Assembly: GCF_016859285.1 (NCBI RefSeq)
Contig: NC_053403.1
Span: 20,621,448-20,685,447 of the forward strand
Source: Xiphias gladius
Lineage: Eukaryota; Chordata; Actinopteri; Istiophoriformes; Xiphiidae
DNA length: 64,000 bases
Direction of reading: 5' to 3'
Position numbers and translations under genes: made by a program. The notes beneath the pieces are model-generated. The model made no database searches. It was not told the origin of the DNA and worked only from the letters and a program-made list of their open reading frames with translations. The first letter of the stretch is position 1. Each line of letters begins with the position of its first letter. Of the stretch, positions 40,901 to 52,000 are shown piece by piece.

Positions 40901-41988
40901 TGAGATAAAGATTTTTGTTTTTCAGTAAAATGTCTCAAAATCTACTAGATGGATTTGCTCAAATCCATCTACTTTTCCTCTTACATCAACTGGCCAAAAT
41001 TTTAATTTATCCTTCGGTTAATAACTAAATACCTATAAAACTTAGCAAATGTTAGCTTGCTAATGAGCTAAACTAAGATTGTGAACATCGTAAATGTCAC
41101 ACCTGCTAAAAATCAGCATGTTAGCATTGTCATTGTGAGCATATTAGCATGCTGATGATAGCATTTAGCTTAAAGCACCACTGTATAGCCTCACAGAGCC
41201 TATACCATGACTGTAGACCCTTTGCTAATATAAGTCTGTTACCAACATGCATTATGTACCACAGTGACTTGTTTAGTATTGCCACCAGGGGGCATTAGAA
41301 CTAGAAATTTCCCTACACACAGATGCTTCAATTACTGTAAAGTCTTTATGTTGCTTTAATTAAAATTGCATATTTTTTAAAGGGTCCTGCATCTTTTTTT
41401 AAAAATCTCTTTTGTCTTTTTATTTTATTTTTTATCTCATATCTCTCCCTTCCCATTTTTGAAGTTGAAAATACATCTAAAAAGAAAACTGAGTATATAC
41501 TTGAGAGGCATACAGATTAAGTTCACTTGGTATGCATCTTAGCCCCTAGACCACCATGGTGACCCAAAAATAAAATTAAACAAAGAAATTATTTGTAAAA
41601 TCCTTTGGGAGACTGCTTTGAAAAAAAATCAGTGACTGAGAAATACACAATAATCACACTGCCCTCTACCCTATATTAACTCCAACATACAAAAGGAGAC
41701 AAAGTGCACACAGTACTTTGAAACTGTACATAATGCAGTATGAAGATACTCTTATCAAGACTGAAAATAACTTACTCAGACAAGGCATTTAGTGGATCCT
41801 CTTATCAACAGTGAATCACAACGACACACACACACACACATACTCACCATGGTGTTGAAGGGTTGCTGCAGCTGTTGTTGCTTCTGCAGGAACAGACTGC
41901 AGGCCACACATTCCCCCTGGCAGTCACTTTGTCCAGCGGCAAAGAGACATGCCAGCAGCACCACCAGGCTCCACAGCGGGATTTTCAT
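34948..41988 (-). CDS. pnoc: Prepronociceptin (nociceptin/orphanin FQ precursor)
   Basis: A secreted neuropeptide precursor of 264 residues from two coding exons (41848-41988 and 34948-35601) split by a 6.2-kb intron. Residues 1-19 are a signal peptide ([19 protein letters not shown]). The six cysteines of the opioid-precursor fold follow, in [15 protein letters not shown] and ELC. After an acidic spacer come peptides framed by KR pairs. Residues 188-210 are an FGGF-starting peptide of 23 residues. Residues 213-229 are [17 protein letters not shown], the nociceptin. A C-terminal segment (232-264, with [11 protein letters not shown]) follows. Nociceptin acts through the Gi/o receptor OPRL1. 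Mammalian nociceptin starts with Phe, whereas this one starts with Tyr. The mammalian nocistatin sequence is not seen. A 116-nt 5' UTR piece reaches an acceptor at 42104/42105, so a further upstream exon is expected. The gene converges on znf395, as in human 8p21. Teleosts carry pnoca and pnocb; which one this is cannot be decided here. Confidence 0.95.
35056..35106 (-). other. Mature nociceptin peptide (Tyr1 form)
   Basis: The 17 codons [17 protein letters not shown] lie between KR pairs. The RKSARK core is the basic address segment that gives nociceptin its receptor preference. Tyr at position 1 gives the classical opioid message YGGF. Confidence 0.92.
35113..35181 (-). other. Second opioid-like peptide (FGGF start) in the pnoc precursor
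   Basis: A KR-flanked segment of 23 residues begins [13 protein letters not shown] and ends MRPLE. It sits just before nociceptin. Internal basic residues could allow a shorter product. The message carries Phe1, so the two peptides have swapped first residues compared with expectation. Confidence 0.7.
37752..38575 (+). repeat. Long dispersed repeat, copy 2 (partner at 29309-30284)
   Basis: It has the same order of blocks as copy 1, in the pnoc intron. About 200 bp present in copy 1 just before the terminal 'tagtcttgtta' are missing here. Confidence 0.85.
38806..39520. repeat. Probable old interspersed element
   Basis: It starts with 'tttagtttagtttactttatttgacaaca'. It later reads 'gttttgctcctttaacagagaaggatgattgtccaaatgag' and 'accatgtagccatttaagat', phrases I associate with fish interspersed elements. 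No coding signal is seen. Confidence 0.4.
40795..41225 (+). repeat. Copy 3 of the 'gcatgttagcatgctaac' interspersed family
   Basis: It contains 'gctgtatggctctaggtca', 'atcagcatgttagcattgtcattgtgagcat', 'ttagcatgctgatgatagcatttagct' and 'caccactgtatagcctcacagagc'. This is the plus-orientation 3' half of the family. Confidence 0.8.
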
Positions 41989-43137
41989 CGCTCAGCACAC
42001 CCAGGCAGGCAGGCACAAAGAGTAGCCCAGCACGTAGAAAACGGGAGTCAGGGTCCAACAGCGGGAGTATCTGGGAAATAAACCCTATGGAATCTGGGTC
42101 CAGGCTACAGAATGAAAGCAGATAGATTGACAGGAATATTGCATCAGTTCTAATTTATAAAGATCATTAGCTGGACTTAGGTGATCTGTCAAAGCATTGG
42201 TGGTGGGTGAATGTTCAGTTCAACACTGTGAGATGGACAATGTAGGTGGGATGGAGAGAGAGAACAGCCTGAGGCCATAAATGAGAAAATGAGTATTTTC
42301 CAGTGGGCAGGAAGTGGCCACTATAGGCTGCAGGGTTGGATCGCTGATGAAATCATACAACCATACCATACGGGTTAGAGATTTGTAAGAATTGATCTGT
42401 GGTTGTAGAGATTAGCTTAAACCTCAACATGGGTCATGGCCCATGGCTGCAAGTATCCATAAGCAACAATTTTAAACAGAAATAGTAGAAAAAATAGGAA
42501 ATATAAGGAAGGAGGACACAAATATAGGACATTAATGTCAGTGTTGGAATAAAACATGCCAACTCCAACTACATAGGAGACTTGAGGTGAAGAAATGTTT
42601 GGATTTTAACACCTGACGTTGTAAAAATGTGTCAAAGGAGATGTGTGTGTAAGCTAAGGGAAAATAACTGAAGGAATGAATAAACTCCAGAGGGTCCTGG
42701 TGTCTCTGGCTCTAGCTACAAATTTGTGAACAAGAGGCTCAGTGTTTGTGGTTTGACCTCCACTCCCTGACCCCCATCTATCCTGTCACCCACCACTATA
42801 TCTTCCAGTAACACAGAGATAACAAAGAAAAAACAGCCACTCAGAACATCATAGATTGCTTCTTCTTATAGGCTGCTGTCAAACCAGGTAACATTTGTTT
42901 AAGCTTCTGCAGGTTTATGAACCAAGAGCATGGGTAAGATGAAGCCCCATACTTGTTTGCTTTATGTTGGGTTCACCAAATTAGGATTATTTAGGAAGTT
43001 ATTAACAATTATTGATTTATCCTCATCCCTTGAGTTACTTAAAATTGAATTAACAGATTTTTGGCTACATGGGACCAGCTAATTTACACATCCATAAGAT
43101 ACAGAGCAAGGTTAGGTGACGTGTTTCTGTCGACCTG

Positions 43138-44045
43138 AAAAATTCAATTAAATTTTATTTATATAGCTCCAAATCATAACAGAAGTTATCTCAGGGCACT
43201 TTTCATATAAAGCAGGTCTAGACTGTACTCATTATAGTTATATTTACAGAGACCCAACATTCCCCCGTGAGAAAGCACTTCGCACCAGCAGCAAGGAAAA
43301 ACTCCCTTGCTGCTGGTGCGAAGAGAGAGAGAGAGAGAGGGAGAGAGCCAGGGGGTCAGGGGGGAGGAAAGAGAACATAGCACAATACAGTTACCACATA
43401 AAGATGTATAATAATAATGAGACTAATAATAAAAATAAGGCTAATAATAATACTAATAAGACCAAACATAACAATAATAATTATAATTATAATTAATTAA
43501 GCAGTGGGTGTTGAGCAGGATCATGGGGGCAGTGGGTGGTTTGCAGTCATAGATCTAGACTCTGCAGCACCAGAGGCAGAAATAACGGCAGCAAGCGACA
43601 GGAGGTGAGAGGAGTGAGACGAGAAAGCACAAAACTATGGGAGAAAAAAGAAGTTAAGTTAGTAACAAGCATTGATGTGATATGAATGCGTACAGATGGA
43701 GAGGGAGAGGAGGAGAGAGGAGCTCAGTGCATCATGGGAAATCCCCCAGCAGTCTAGGTTTATAGCAGCATAACTAGGAGATGGTTCAAGACAAGCCTGA
43801 GCCGGCCCTAACTATAAGCTCTATCAAAAAGGAAAGTTTTAAGCCCACATGGAGAGGATGTCTGCCTCCCAGACCCAAACTGGAAGATGGTTCCACAATA
43901 GAGCAGCCTTCAAAGCTGAAGGCTCTGCCTCCCATTCTACTCTCGGAAACTCTCGGAACCACAAGTTAGCTTGCATTTTTGGAGCGCAGTGTTCTACTGG
44001 AGTAATAGTGTACTACTATGAGTTCTTTAAGATATGAAGGTGCCT
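43138..44045 (+). repeat. Abundant percomorph interspersed repeat, nearly full copy
   Basis: It runs from 'ttcaattaaattttatttatatagctcc' through 'gttatctcagggcactt', 'gcaggtctagactgtactc', 'acagagacccaacat' and 'gcaaggaaaaactccctt'. It goes on to 'gcatcatgggaaatcccccagcagtctagg', 'tatagcagcataactaggagatggttca', 'aggaaagttttaagccc', 'ctgaaggctctgcctcccattctac' and 'ttctttaagatatgaagg'. I recognise this series from many percomorph sequences. It holds a perfect 19-bp hairpin (43278-43323), a GA run and an AT-rich tract. Confidence 0.75.
43278..43323. repeat. 19-bp perfect inverted repeat with 8-nt loop
   Basis: The arms 43278-43296 (cttcgcaccagcagcaagg) and 43305-43323 are exact reverse complements around 'aaaaactc'. 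It lies inside the interspersed repeat at 43138-44045. Confidence 0.95.
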
Positions 44046-44255
44046 GACCATTACATGAAAGTCCAATATTCACTATCCTTTTGGTAATAGTTGCTACCAA
44101 CTCCTGAGGGAAATATCTGGCTCTTTAACACCTAAATGTTCCACTATGTACACCTGCTAGTTGCTAACTTTGTCTGTCTGCTGTTTGTCACTGTCACCAT
44201 GTAGCTGAAAGGAACTGCAGATCCGGGTGCTAATTCTCTGTCAATTTACTATGAG

Positions 44256-44355
44256 TTAAACCTTTATTATTATATATTTATTATCATTAATATAATAATA
44301 TATTGATATAATAAAATGATAATATAATAAATATAATATAATAAAATCAAATATT
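44256..44355. repeat. AT-rich low-complexity tract
   Basis: 'tattattatatatttattatcattaatataataatata...' is almost pure A/T. It may be the decayed end of the adjacent repeat. Confidence 0.7.
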
Positions 44356-44399
44356 ATATTGGCTCCAGCCCCCCCATGACCCTCAAAGGATAAGTATGG

Positions 44400-47300
44400 A
44401 TACGAATGGATGGAAATATTAATTATAGTTGTTGTAAAGAATCCCACAATTTAACTTTCCTATAACATATCTACAGTATCCTGGATGCTTCCCCAATGAC
44501 ATTACAGATAAGTACCAGTTAAACCTACATAGGTATACACCAGTTAGTTTATTTCATGAGTAGTAATGGTCTTAAAGCCTCAGTCTGGTTTAGAAATTAT
44601 TTTTTACTCTTCTTGCTATAAATGACTTGCTTTCAGGAGTTGATGCAGGAAACTATTTTAGAGCTCAGGAATCCAGGTCCCCTTTTGGTAACACTTCCAA
44701 TAATTTTCTGGAAAGGAACTGATATGTACTGTAAAAGTATAGGACAGTCCCTGGAAAGAACGGTTTAAGTTGTTACTAATTAAAGGGAAAACAACAACAG
44801 TGTTCAGCAAGTACACTTCCAAATAATTAACCGAAAATACCGGCAATCACTTTGCTATTAGCGATGCTGATTATGACTTATAGCTGTAATGTATTCGTTT
44901 CTGCACCAAAATAAACAAGAAGATTATTTATCTGTGAGTGCCGGTATTTTGTTTGTCTGTTCAGATTGCTACGACTGTGCACTAGATACAATGTTCAAGA
45001 TTTGGAAATGTGCACGCTTCTCTTTGTTAATTGGTTAGGTAACCTAGAGTCTTCTAGACAGTGCATAGCACGTCAGCTGAGCAAGAAAATGTGAAATGTA
45101 TCCACCGTTCAAAATACATCCAATAAAGTTTCCATTAATGAATCAATAATGACTGAATATTTACTTGGATTTAAATGGAGCATTCATTTCCTGCAGCTGA
45201 TTTCCAAAGGAAATGTCACTGGAATAAACCGATCAACTAAACTCTATTAACATCAATAGAATTTTGTCTCTATTGTCCCTGTAATTAGTCCCAAATTATA
45301 TAGTTCTTTACAAGAAACTTTCTAAGAAATTTTTAGGAAATTATGAGACCCACAAAACAAAGCATTACCTTTTTGTGCATACACTGTATACGCAGCCTGT
45401 AAATGATATAATTTGCAAACACATTACCTTTCCCTGTTGGGTAATGCCTAACAAACTGAAGCAGTAGTTCATGTTACTGTATATAACTTTATGTATATTT
45501 ATTATTGAAGCATTTTTAATTTCCATGGCTAAAGACTCCTAATGTACGTTGAAACTTTATTTATTCCCTTTTGATTGTGAACATGTTAAGATAGTTGTGC
45601 AGTCATGTCTCATACAGATATTAAGATGATTAGCATATTAGAAATAATATTAATATAAATAGTAATACAACTACATTATATGCTATCAATAGCAGTAATA
45701 GTACATGCTGTTCAAAAGGATATGATGAATACCAATTCTAAATTAAAATGACAGCACATTATTGGTATCAAAAATAGACGCCATAATGATAAAATCAGGT
45801 GTGGGTTGGCGTTGAAAAGCTCATTTTCTATACTTAGGATATAAGAAAATTGGTTAAATATTAAGTAAATTGTTCATTTGTAAATGAATATGCATTTACA
45901 ATGACAAGAATTGCTTCATGCAATATCATGTAACATTAAGGATGAAAAATGCTTTAAGTTTCTTGTTGACTCATACAGGATCCCATCTGGTCAAAATGGA
46001 ATTCCCACTCATAATGTTTTCACAGGTTTTATGAATTGGCAGAAATCACAGCTTGAAACATTATAATCTCACAGTAAGGACATCATATTGATGAGAGTGA
46101 ATGAAAATATCTGAAAATACACAGAGTGTGTGTCGTATTGATGGGTGCACTAAAGTAAAAATAGATAAATATGTAAAACTAGCATAACATGACCATTCCC
46201 GCTTTACGATATTACCATTCATAGTCAATAGCATATGAACCAGGTCGTGTGGGATTCTGGCCCATTTAGAAATATATAAATGGTTTATGGGAAATCATTA
46301 GAGGGACCTGTTTGCCTTGCTGAGATATTTTGTGCAGTGATCATTTGCTAACCTGCTGACTAAGCCCATCCTATATTGGTATATTCTCCTCTAAGTGGCC
46401 CTTATTAAGTAAGTGAAACAAATGAATAAACCAGCTGAGTATAAGTCATGGCGTAGGCCCTGGATACACTCCAGTATCACAATGATGTGGCTTTCACACA
46501 TTAATAATATTCTACCAGAGTGTATTAATATAAACAGTCATTTAGAGCCACTGTGAGCTCTTTGTCAACACTGTTGTTAATGAACAAAGTATTGAAATGT
46601 ATGTGAAATGTTTTCATGGCTTTATAATTACACAATGGATGTCCATTTGTTCACTTGTTCACTCCTATTTCAAAACTGTTATTTAGGCCTTTAGGTAAAC
46701 AATATGAGAGCAGTATCAGATCATCTGAATTACAACATTTTAAGACTATCTCAAAGCCAGAAATATATCCTCATAATGCTTTGGAAAGTCTGTACTTTTA
46801 TTTCCAATTTTTAAACTGTTTATCAGTATTTCCCAATATAAGCTTCTCAGTATTTTTCTCTTATTATATTTTCTGTTATGATTTACTACACAGAGGAAAC
46901 AAACCACAAATGCATTAGATAAACCTTTAAAATGATTTGCATCTGAGTGCAAATCTTCTTTTTTCAAAACCATGGGTCGATTGAATATACCCAAGAAATT
47001 TTGAACTGACTGTTAAAAAATTACCATAGTGAGTTAAGTTGCATTTATCCCTTTTCACTTTAATTAGCCTGCTGACTTGTTGAACAAAGACGTACAGTAT
47101 CTAGCTGTATCTGACTTTTGATTAAGTGGATAAAGAGCAGTTTATATCTTTCTAAATGCTCAGGGAATGAGTTACCAAGTCATTGCCAGTTGCCATCGGT
47201 CCTTAAATGGAAGTCATTGTTAATGAGAAACAATTGACAAGGATATTAAGAGTTAATGAGCTACATTGCCATCAATCTCTAGCCCTGAGATGTTTATAGC

Positions 47301-48050
47301 GGGTATAATAGTGAGTTAGTTGTAATGATTTGTATTAGTCAACTCATTGACACATGGGTTGAAGTGACTCCACTTGCTCGATGTTCTTTTATTACATACT
47401 CTCACATCTGTTTGCACAACTCTTGTCCCCGCACAGCACAGCTTACTTAACCCTTTACTGCCCAGTGATTTATTGCATTAGCAGGAGAGTTCCCTGGTCT
47501 GACTTTGCTACACTGTATATATTTTAAGAAGTACATACACATTATATATAGTACAATGTATAGGTTTTTTTGTTGCCAGTAAATGTAGTATGGTAGTAGT
47601 AGTGTGTTCTATACCTTCCATCAGGACTGTGGTATTATGCAGTGCATATGAGAGTTGTCAGTTTGTGTGTCTTCATTTTGGGATAAAATCAAATACAGAT
47701 CGAGTGCAGCCAAATGATAATGCATACAGAGCCAAACAATGATCAGTTTAGGTGGATGTTAACTGCATTATATTCTTCCAAAGATAATATATTTACATGT
47801 TAGAAAATGAAAAAGCAGAGCTCATAGAACATATACCAAATCCCTGCTTAAATATAAGTGTGATTTTTTTTAAATGAGCATGTTTTGTCATTAGTAGTGT
47901 ATCATCATACAATTAATTAAAGCTCTTTCAAATTAAAAGAAGAACCTAGAATCATGTCATGTACTGCCACTCCAAAAAATGTATGCATGTAAAGGGCAAT
48001 TTAAGAGTTGTTTAAAAAATATGTACCCCTTTAACTACTGAAATACTTCC
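44400..48050. other. pnoc intron 1, unique AT-rich sequence
   Basis: No gene, repeat family or RNA is recognised. Short ORFs on both strands lack any family signal. Confidence 0.5.
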
Positions 48051-48052
48051 TT

Positions 48053-48480
48053 TAAAGGGGTACTACTGTGATTTTACGCATTAAGGTCAGTTTACTCATT
48101 ATGAGGAGCAATACGGAACCTGTGAAAAAACGTATAATATTTTTGGTGGCACTTGAGGAACTGTCCAAAGTTTGAAAAAATAACCCTGATGATTTCACCA
48201 GGGTTATCTCAGCTTGGTCTTGACACTTGAGACAGAAAGCCTACGTTACAAACTGGAGATATGGGTTTTGAAAGAAGGGTATTTAGGAGGCAGGGAGGAT
48301 TTAATTAAAAGATGCTTTCCAGTTGCATTATGGGAAGAATAGGATTTTGCGTTTTTGAAGCTTAATCCAAAGAGGAACTAAGAATTAGGATATCTAGCCC
48401 CCTGGTCTTTCCATTTTGACAATCATTTTTTAACCTGTTCTATATGAGTCCCCCAAGTGCAGTGGAAGCTAAAGGATATT
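48053..48480 (+). repeat. Dispersed repeat, copy B of a pair (partner at 21613-22080)
   Basis: It has the same orientation and block order as copy A, 26 kb away. 'aaccctgatgatttcaccagggttat' forms a short internal palindrome. Confidence 0.75.
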
Positions 48481-48694
48481 GTTTTTACCTGTGATGAACC
48501 TTGAATAATATCAAGGGAGGAAGTCAAGTGGTGAGTAGAGTTTCGTTCTTGAAAACCACAAATAACAAGCGCTCATACATCAGTGTAAGGGTTTCTTATA
48601 TTGTGGTTAAGATCCTGTGTGGGTCACCTGCTATACATGAATTAAGTTATCTTAGATAATTTGATATATTCATATTTTTTTTTACAATATATAG

Positions 48695-49005
48695 CCATGC
48701 TAGCAATGTGGCTCTAGGGATGATAATGTCAGCCTGTCTGTCAGTCACCACTTGGGTCTAGACTGAAATATTTCCAAATATTTCCCATAGAATTTTGTAC
48801 AGACAGTCATGGTTCCAAGATGATATATCCTAATGTCTCTGGTGATCCCCTGACTACTGCCACCATTAGGTTGACATTATGGTTTGTCTCAACAACTATT
48901 GGATGGACTATCATGAAATTTAGTACTCACATCCATGTCGCATGTTAACATGCTGCACTAAGATGGTGAGAACGGTAAACATACATGCTAAAAGACCAAA
49001 TACAA
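48695..49005 (+). repeat. Copy 4 of the 'gcatgttagcatgctaac' interspersed family
   Basis: It holds 'gggtctagactgaaatatttcc', 'aattttgtacagacagtcatggttcc', 'ggtgatcccctgact', 'tctcaacaactattggatggact' and 'catgttaacatgctgcactaagatggtgag'. This is the 5' half of the family in plus orientation. Confidence 0.8.
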
Positions 49006-49009
49006 TACT

Positions 49010-52000
49010 TTGATATACTGTATGTCATCAGTTCTATTCAATCCATATGGAGCTCTGTAAATGCTCTTTGGAGGATAAGAAAAAGTAGTGCTACTCAAAA
49101 TCCCAAGAAAACCTGACAACTTTCTAACTTTCTGAAACCATCAGAATTTTGGCACCTAAAACAAGGTCAAAGGTCTCACAAGGGTAAGAAACCCTGGACT
49201 ATGTTGTTAAAATCATAAAATAGATCATGAAAGCCTTCATTTAATAGAAATATAGTTATCTGACTACAAAAGGGCAAATACTATTGGGGACAGATACAGC
49301 AGCAAGCAGTTATGGATTACTCCAAAAACGACAATAATTTATACAAGAAAGTAGTTGTACAGTCAAGATTAGATGAAGAAGGTAATCAAAAGTCTGTTAT
49401 AGTCAACTTTTTAAAAAAAAAAGTACCCCCATGTCTTGGTTATGACACTTTCCTTGGCATGCAGGGATTTCCATATGGGCCTGTTGCCATGCCCAGGAGT
49501 TCCTAACAACCAAGGGCAAGAAAGAGTCACAACTTTTCCATATCTCAGTTACTTCCAATTGAATCTGTGTGTGACATTAAGCCATGAACCTACACACTCC
49601 TCTCTCTGCTCTATTTTACTAATGATTCAGTTCTTGGTCTTGATATTGCCACAAGTCCATTTTAGCCACCGTCTCCTATGAATTAGCATACTTTTTCAGC
49701 TATATTGAACGTTTCATATCATCTGCATAATCCATCTGACAGAGTAGGCAGTTGACTGGATGCATGGGGCTTGTATATGATGAACTTTGGATGGATAAAA
49801 TGGTCACTGTCGGGGAGGGACACCCTTTCGGGTTTTCCGCCAGGGCACCAAGATAGCATAATTCGTCTAGGAGCCTGGGTACTCATTACCGGAAGAGTTG
49901 CATTTAAAAATAGATCTTTATCATTTATAAATAACATTTGTAAATAACAACCCTGCCCTTCTAAATGAATGTTGGCATGAAAGCAAAAATTAAATTGGAC
50001 TGTAGCAATTATAGCATTTTGAGATGACTTTTTCCATCTTGCATAAATGAAGGTGGTTTTTACCCACATCTTTTCCAAAAAAAAAATATTTTTTGGGCTT
50101 CCATTAGTGTTAACTAAGACCCCTAAAATGATTTCAATAGAAAAAATTTTCCCTTTTGACTCAAACAGGAAGCAATCAGCGCATTCATAAAAGGACCACT
50201 GGTCTAATCAATTTGGCTTTGGCTTCTGAGTACATTTCTTGTCAGAGCCTAAAATACAGTGCAAATAAGTGCAAAAAATCTGGAGTAATCTGTTTACTGT
50301 TGGGGGCATCAGAAAATGGGGAGTTATCTGTTTTTTCTCTAAGATTTTCTCTTCCTAGATTTATTTTTTTTATTTCATTCTATTCTTGTGAGACAAGATT
50401 TACTTTAAAAAAAAATGCTTAAGGTGCACTTCGTAACATTCAAATGACATCAAATCTTTTTATGTATCAGGGCTTTTTAATTAATTTGTTTACTTATTTG
50501 TGCACCATTTTCTTATGTTTGTCATAAATATTTTTTTTTAGATATCCCCCATATCTTCTTGTTTTTTTCAAAGTAAAGAAGAGTAGAAATAAAATAAATA
50601 AAATGGAATACTAGATTCATCCCCCCTGCCCTACCCCAATACTTTTTGTACAGTCCTGAAAAAGAAAGAGCTTTTTTTTTGCTAGCAGAAGCCAACAAAT
50701 GAATTTGAGCTGCCTGCACACAATGTACAAAGTTGCAAAGTTAAGTGTATTAATAAAGCTAATGGTGGGATAAATTAGCATTAGCAGCTTTAATGAAGGG
50801 AGGAGAGAGGGCCAAGGTGTCATGAATGTGAGTGGGGGAGAAGAAAAGCTCCATGCTGATCTCTGATAAAGCTCTGACTCACTCTATTCCATCCATTAGC
50901 CATCTGTGGGAAGCTGAAAAGCACAAAGCAGTCTGCTAATGCGTAGATAACCTAGAGGTCTCTTTCTGTCTATTTCTCTGTTTCTTTCTTGCTCCCTCTT
51001 TTGCATCCATTTTCCCATTCTTTTTACTCAATTCTAGCCTTAACACTCCCTTTCTTCCGTCACTCATCTCCCAATGTTTCTCAGTCTCCATGTCTTCTGT
51101 GAATTATGGCTGAGATCTTTTATCTTCAATGACATATTGCAGAGGTTTCCAATCTCTTCCAGTGGTGAGTAGATCTTAACTCCTTTTCATTAAGGCCAAG
51201 CTGGAGCCAGGAACCACCAAAGATGGATGAAATGAAAATGTGGTCACTTTGTATTAGGGAAAATGAAGAAAAATTTCTATTTTTACCTATTACATCTCAT
51301 GGACCATTAATAGTACTTGATTAATTCTTTATAACCTGAGGAGAGTCTTGAGTGTTTTATCACCTTACAATCTGCAATCATGTGCTCAGAATGCGTTGAT
51401 CTGAGATAATGGGCCAATAAAGTGTGGTTTAGTGGGCAAATTTAGAGTGGAGAAAGACAAAGACAGGCCTCATAATATCCATTCAAAATTCATAGTTTTC
51501 AAATCTGGTACTGATACATTTCTCTGGACGACTGGGAACAGTATAAAATCAGTAAATGTTCAATTTAAAGGGTTAGTTAGCCAAAGTAATAAAAAAGGCA
51601 TATTTTCTTACTTAGGTCTTCTGGTATCTAGCAATGCACAAATTTTTGGTTTCGTTTGCTCAAGTTTCTTTCTCTAATCTATACAATATAACTTTTTTAT
51701 TGTTGTGTTTCGGCACTCAGAGCATGTGGTTAAGTTTAGGGAAAGATCATGTTCTTGGTGTAATACAGAAGAAGTCCCCAATGACAAGCACAAGACAAGA
51801 TGTGCTTTCAAGTCAGTGTTGACATTCAACCATGTGTTCCATTGCACAGAACCCACTATGATAAGTTTTCAAAGGGACTATTTCTTTGGGAGAAAGACAT
51901 GTGGTTGTTACTGTTTTAATGTGATTTTTCAATGCTATGAGCGTCACAAATAAAATCTCATTCCCCCTGATTTGCATGCAGACAAAAATCTTGGTATCAA

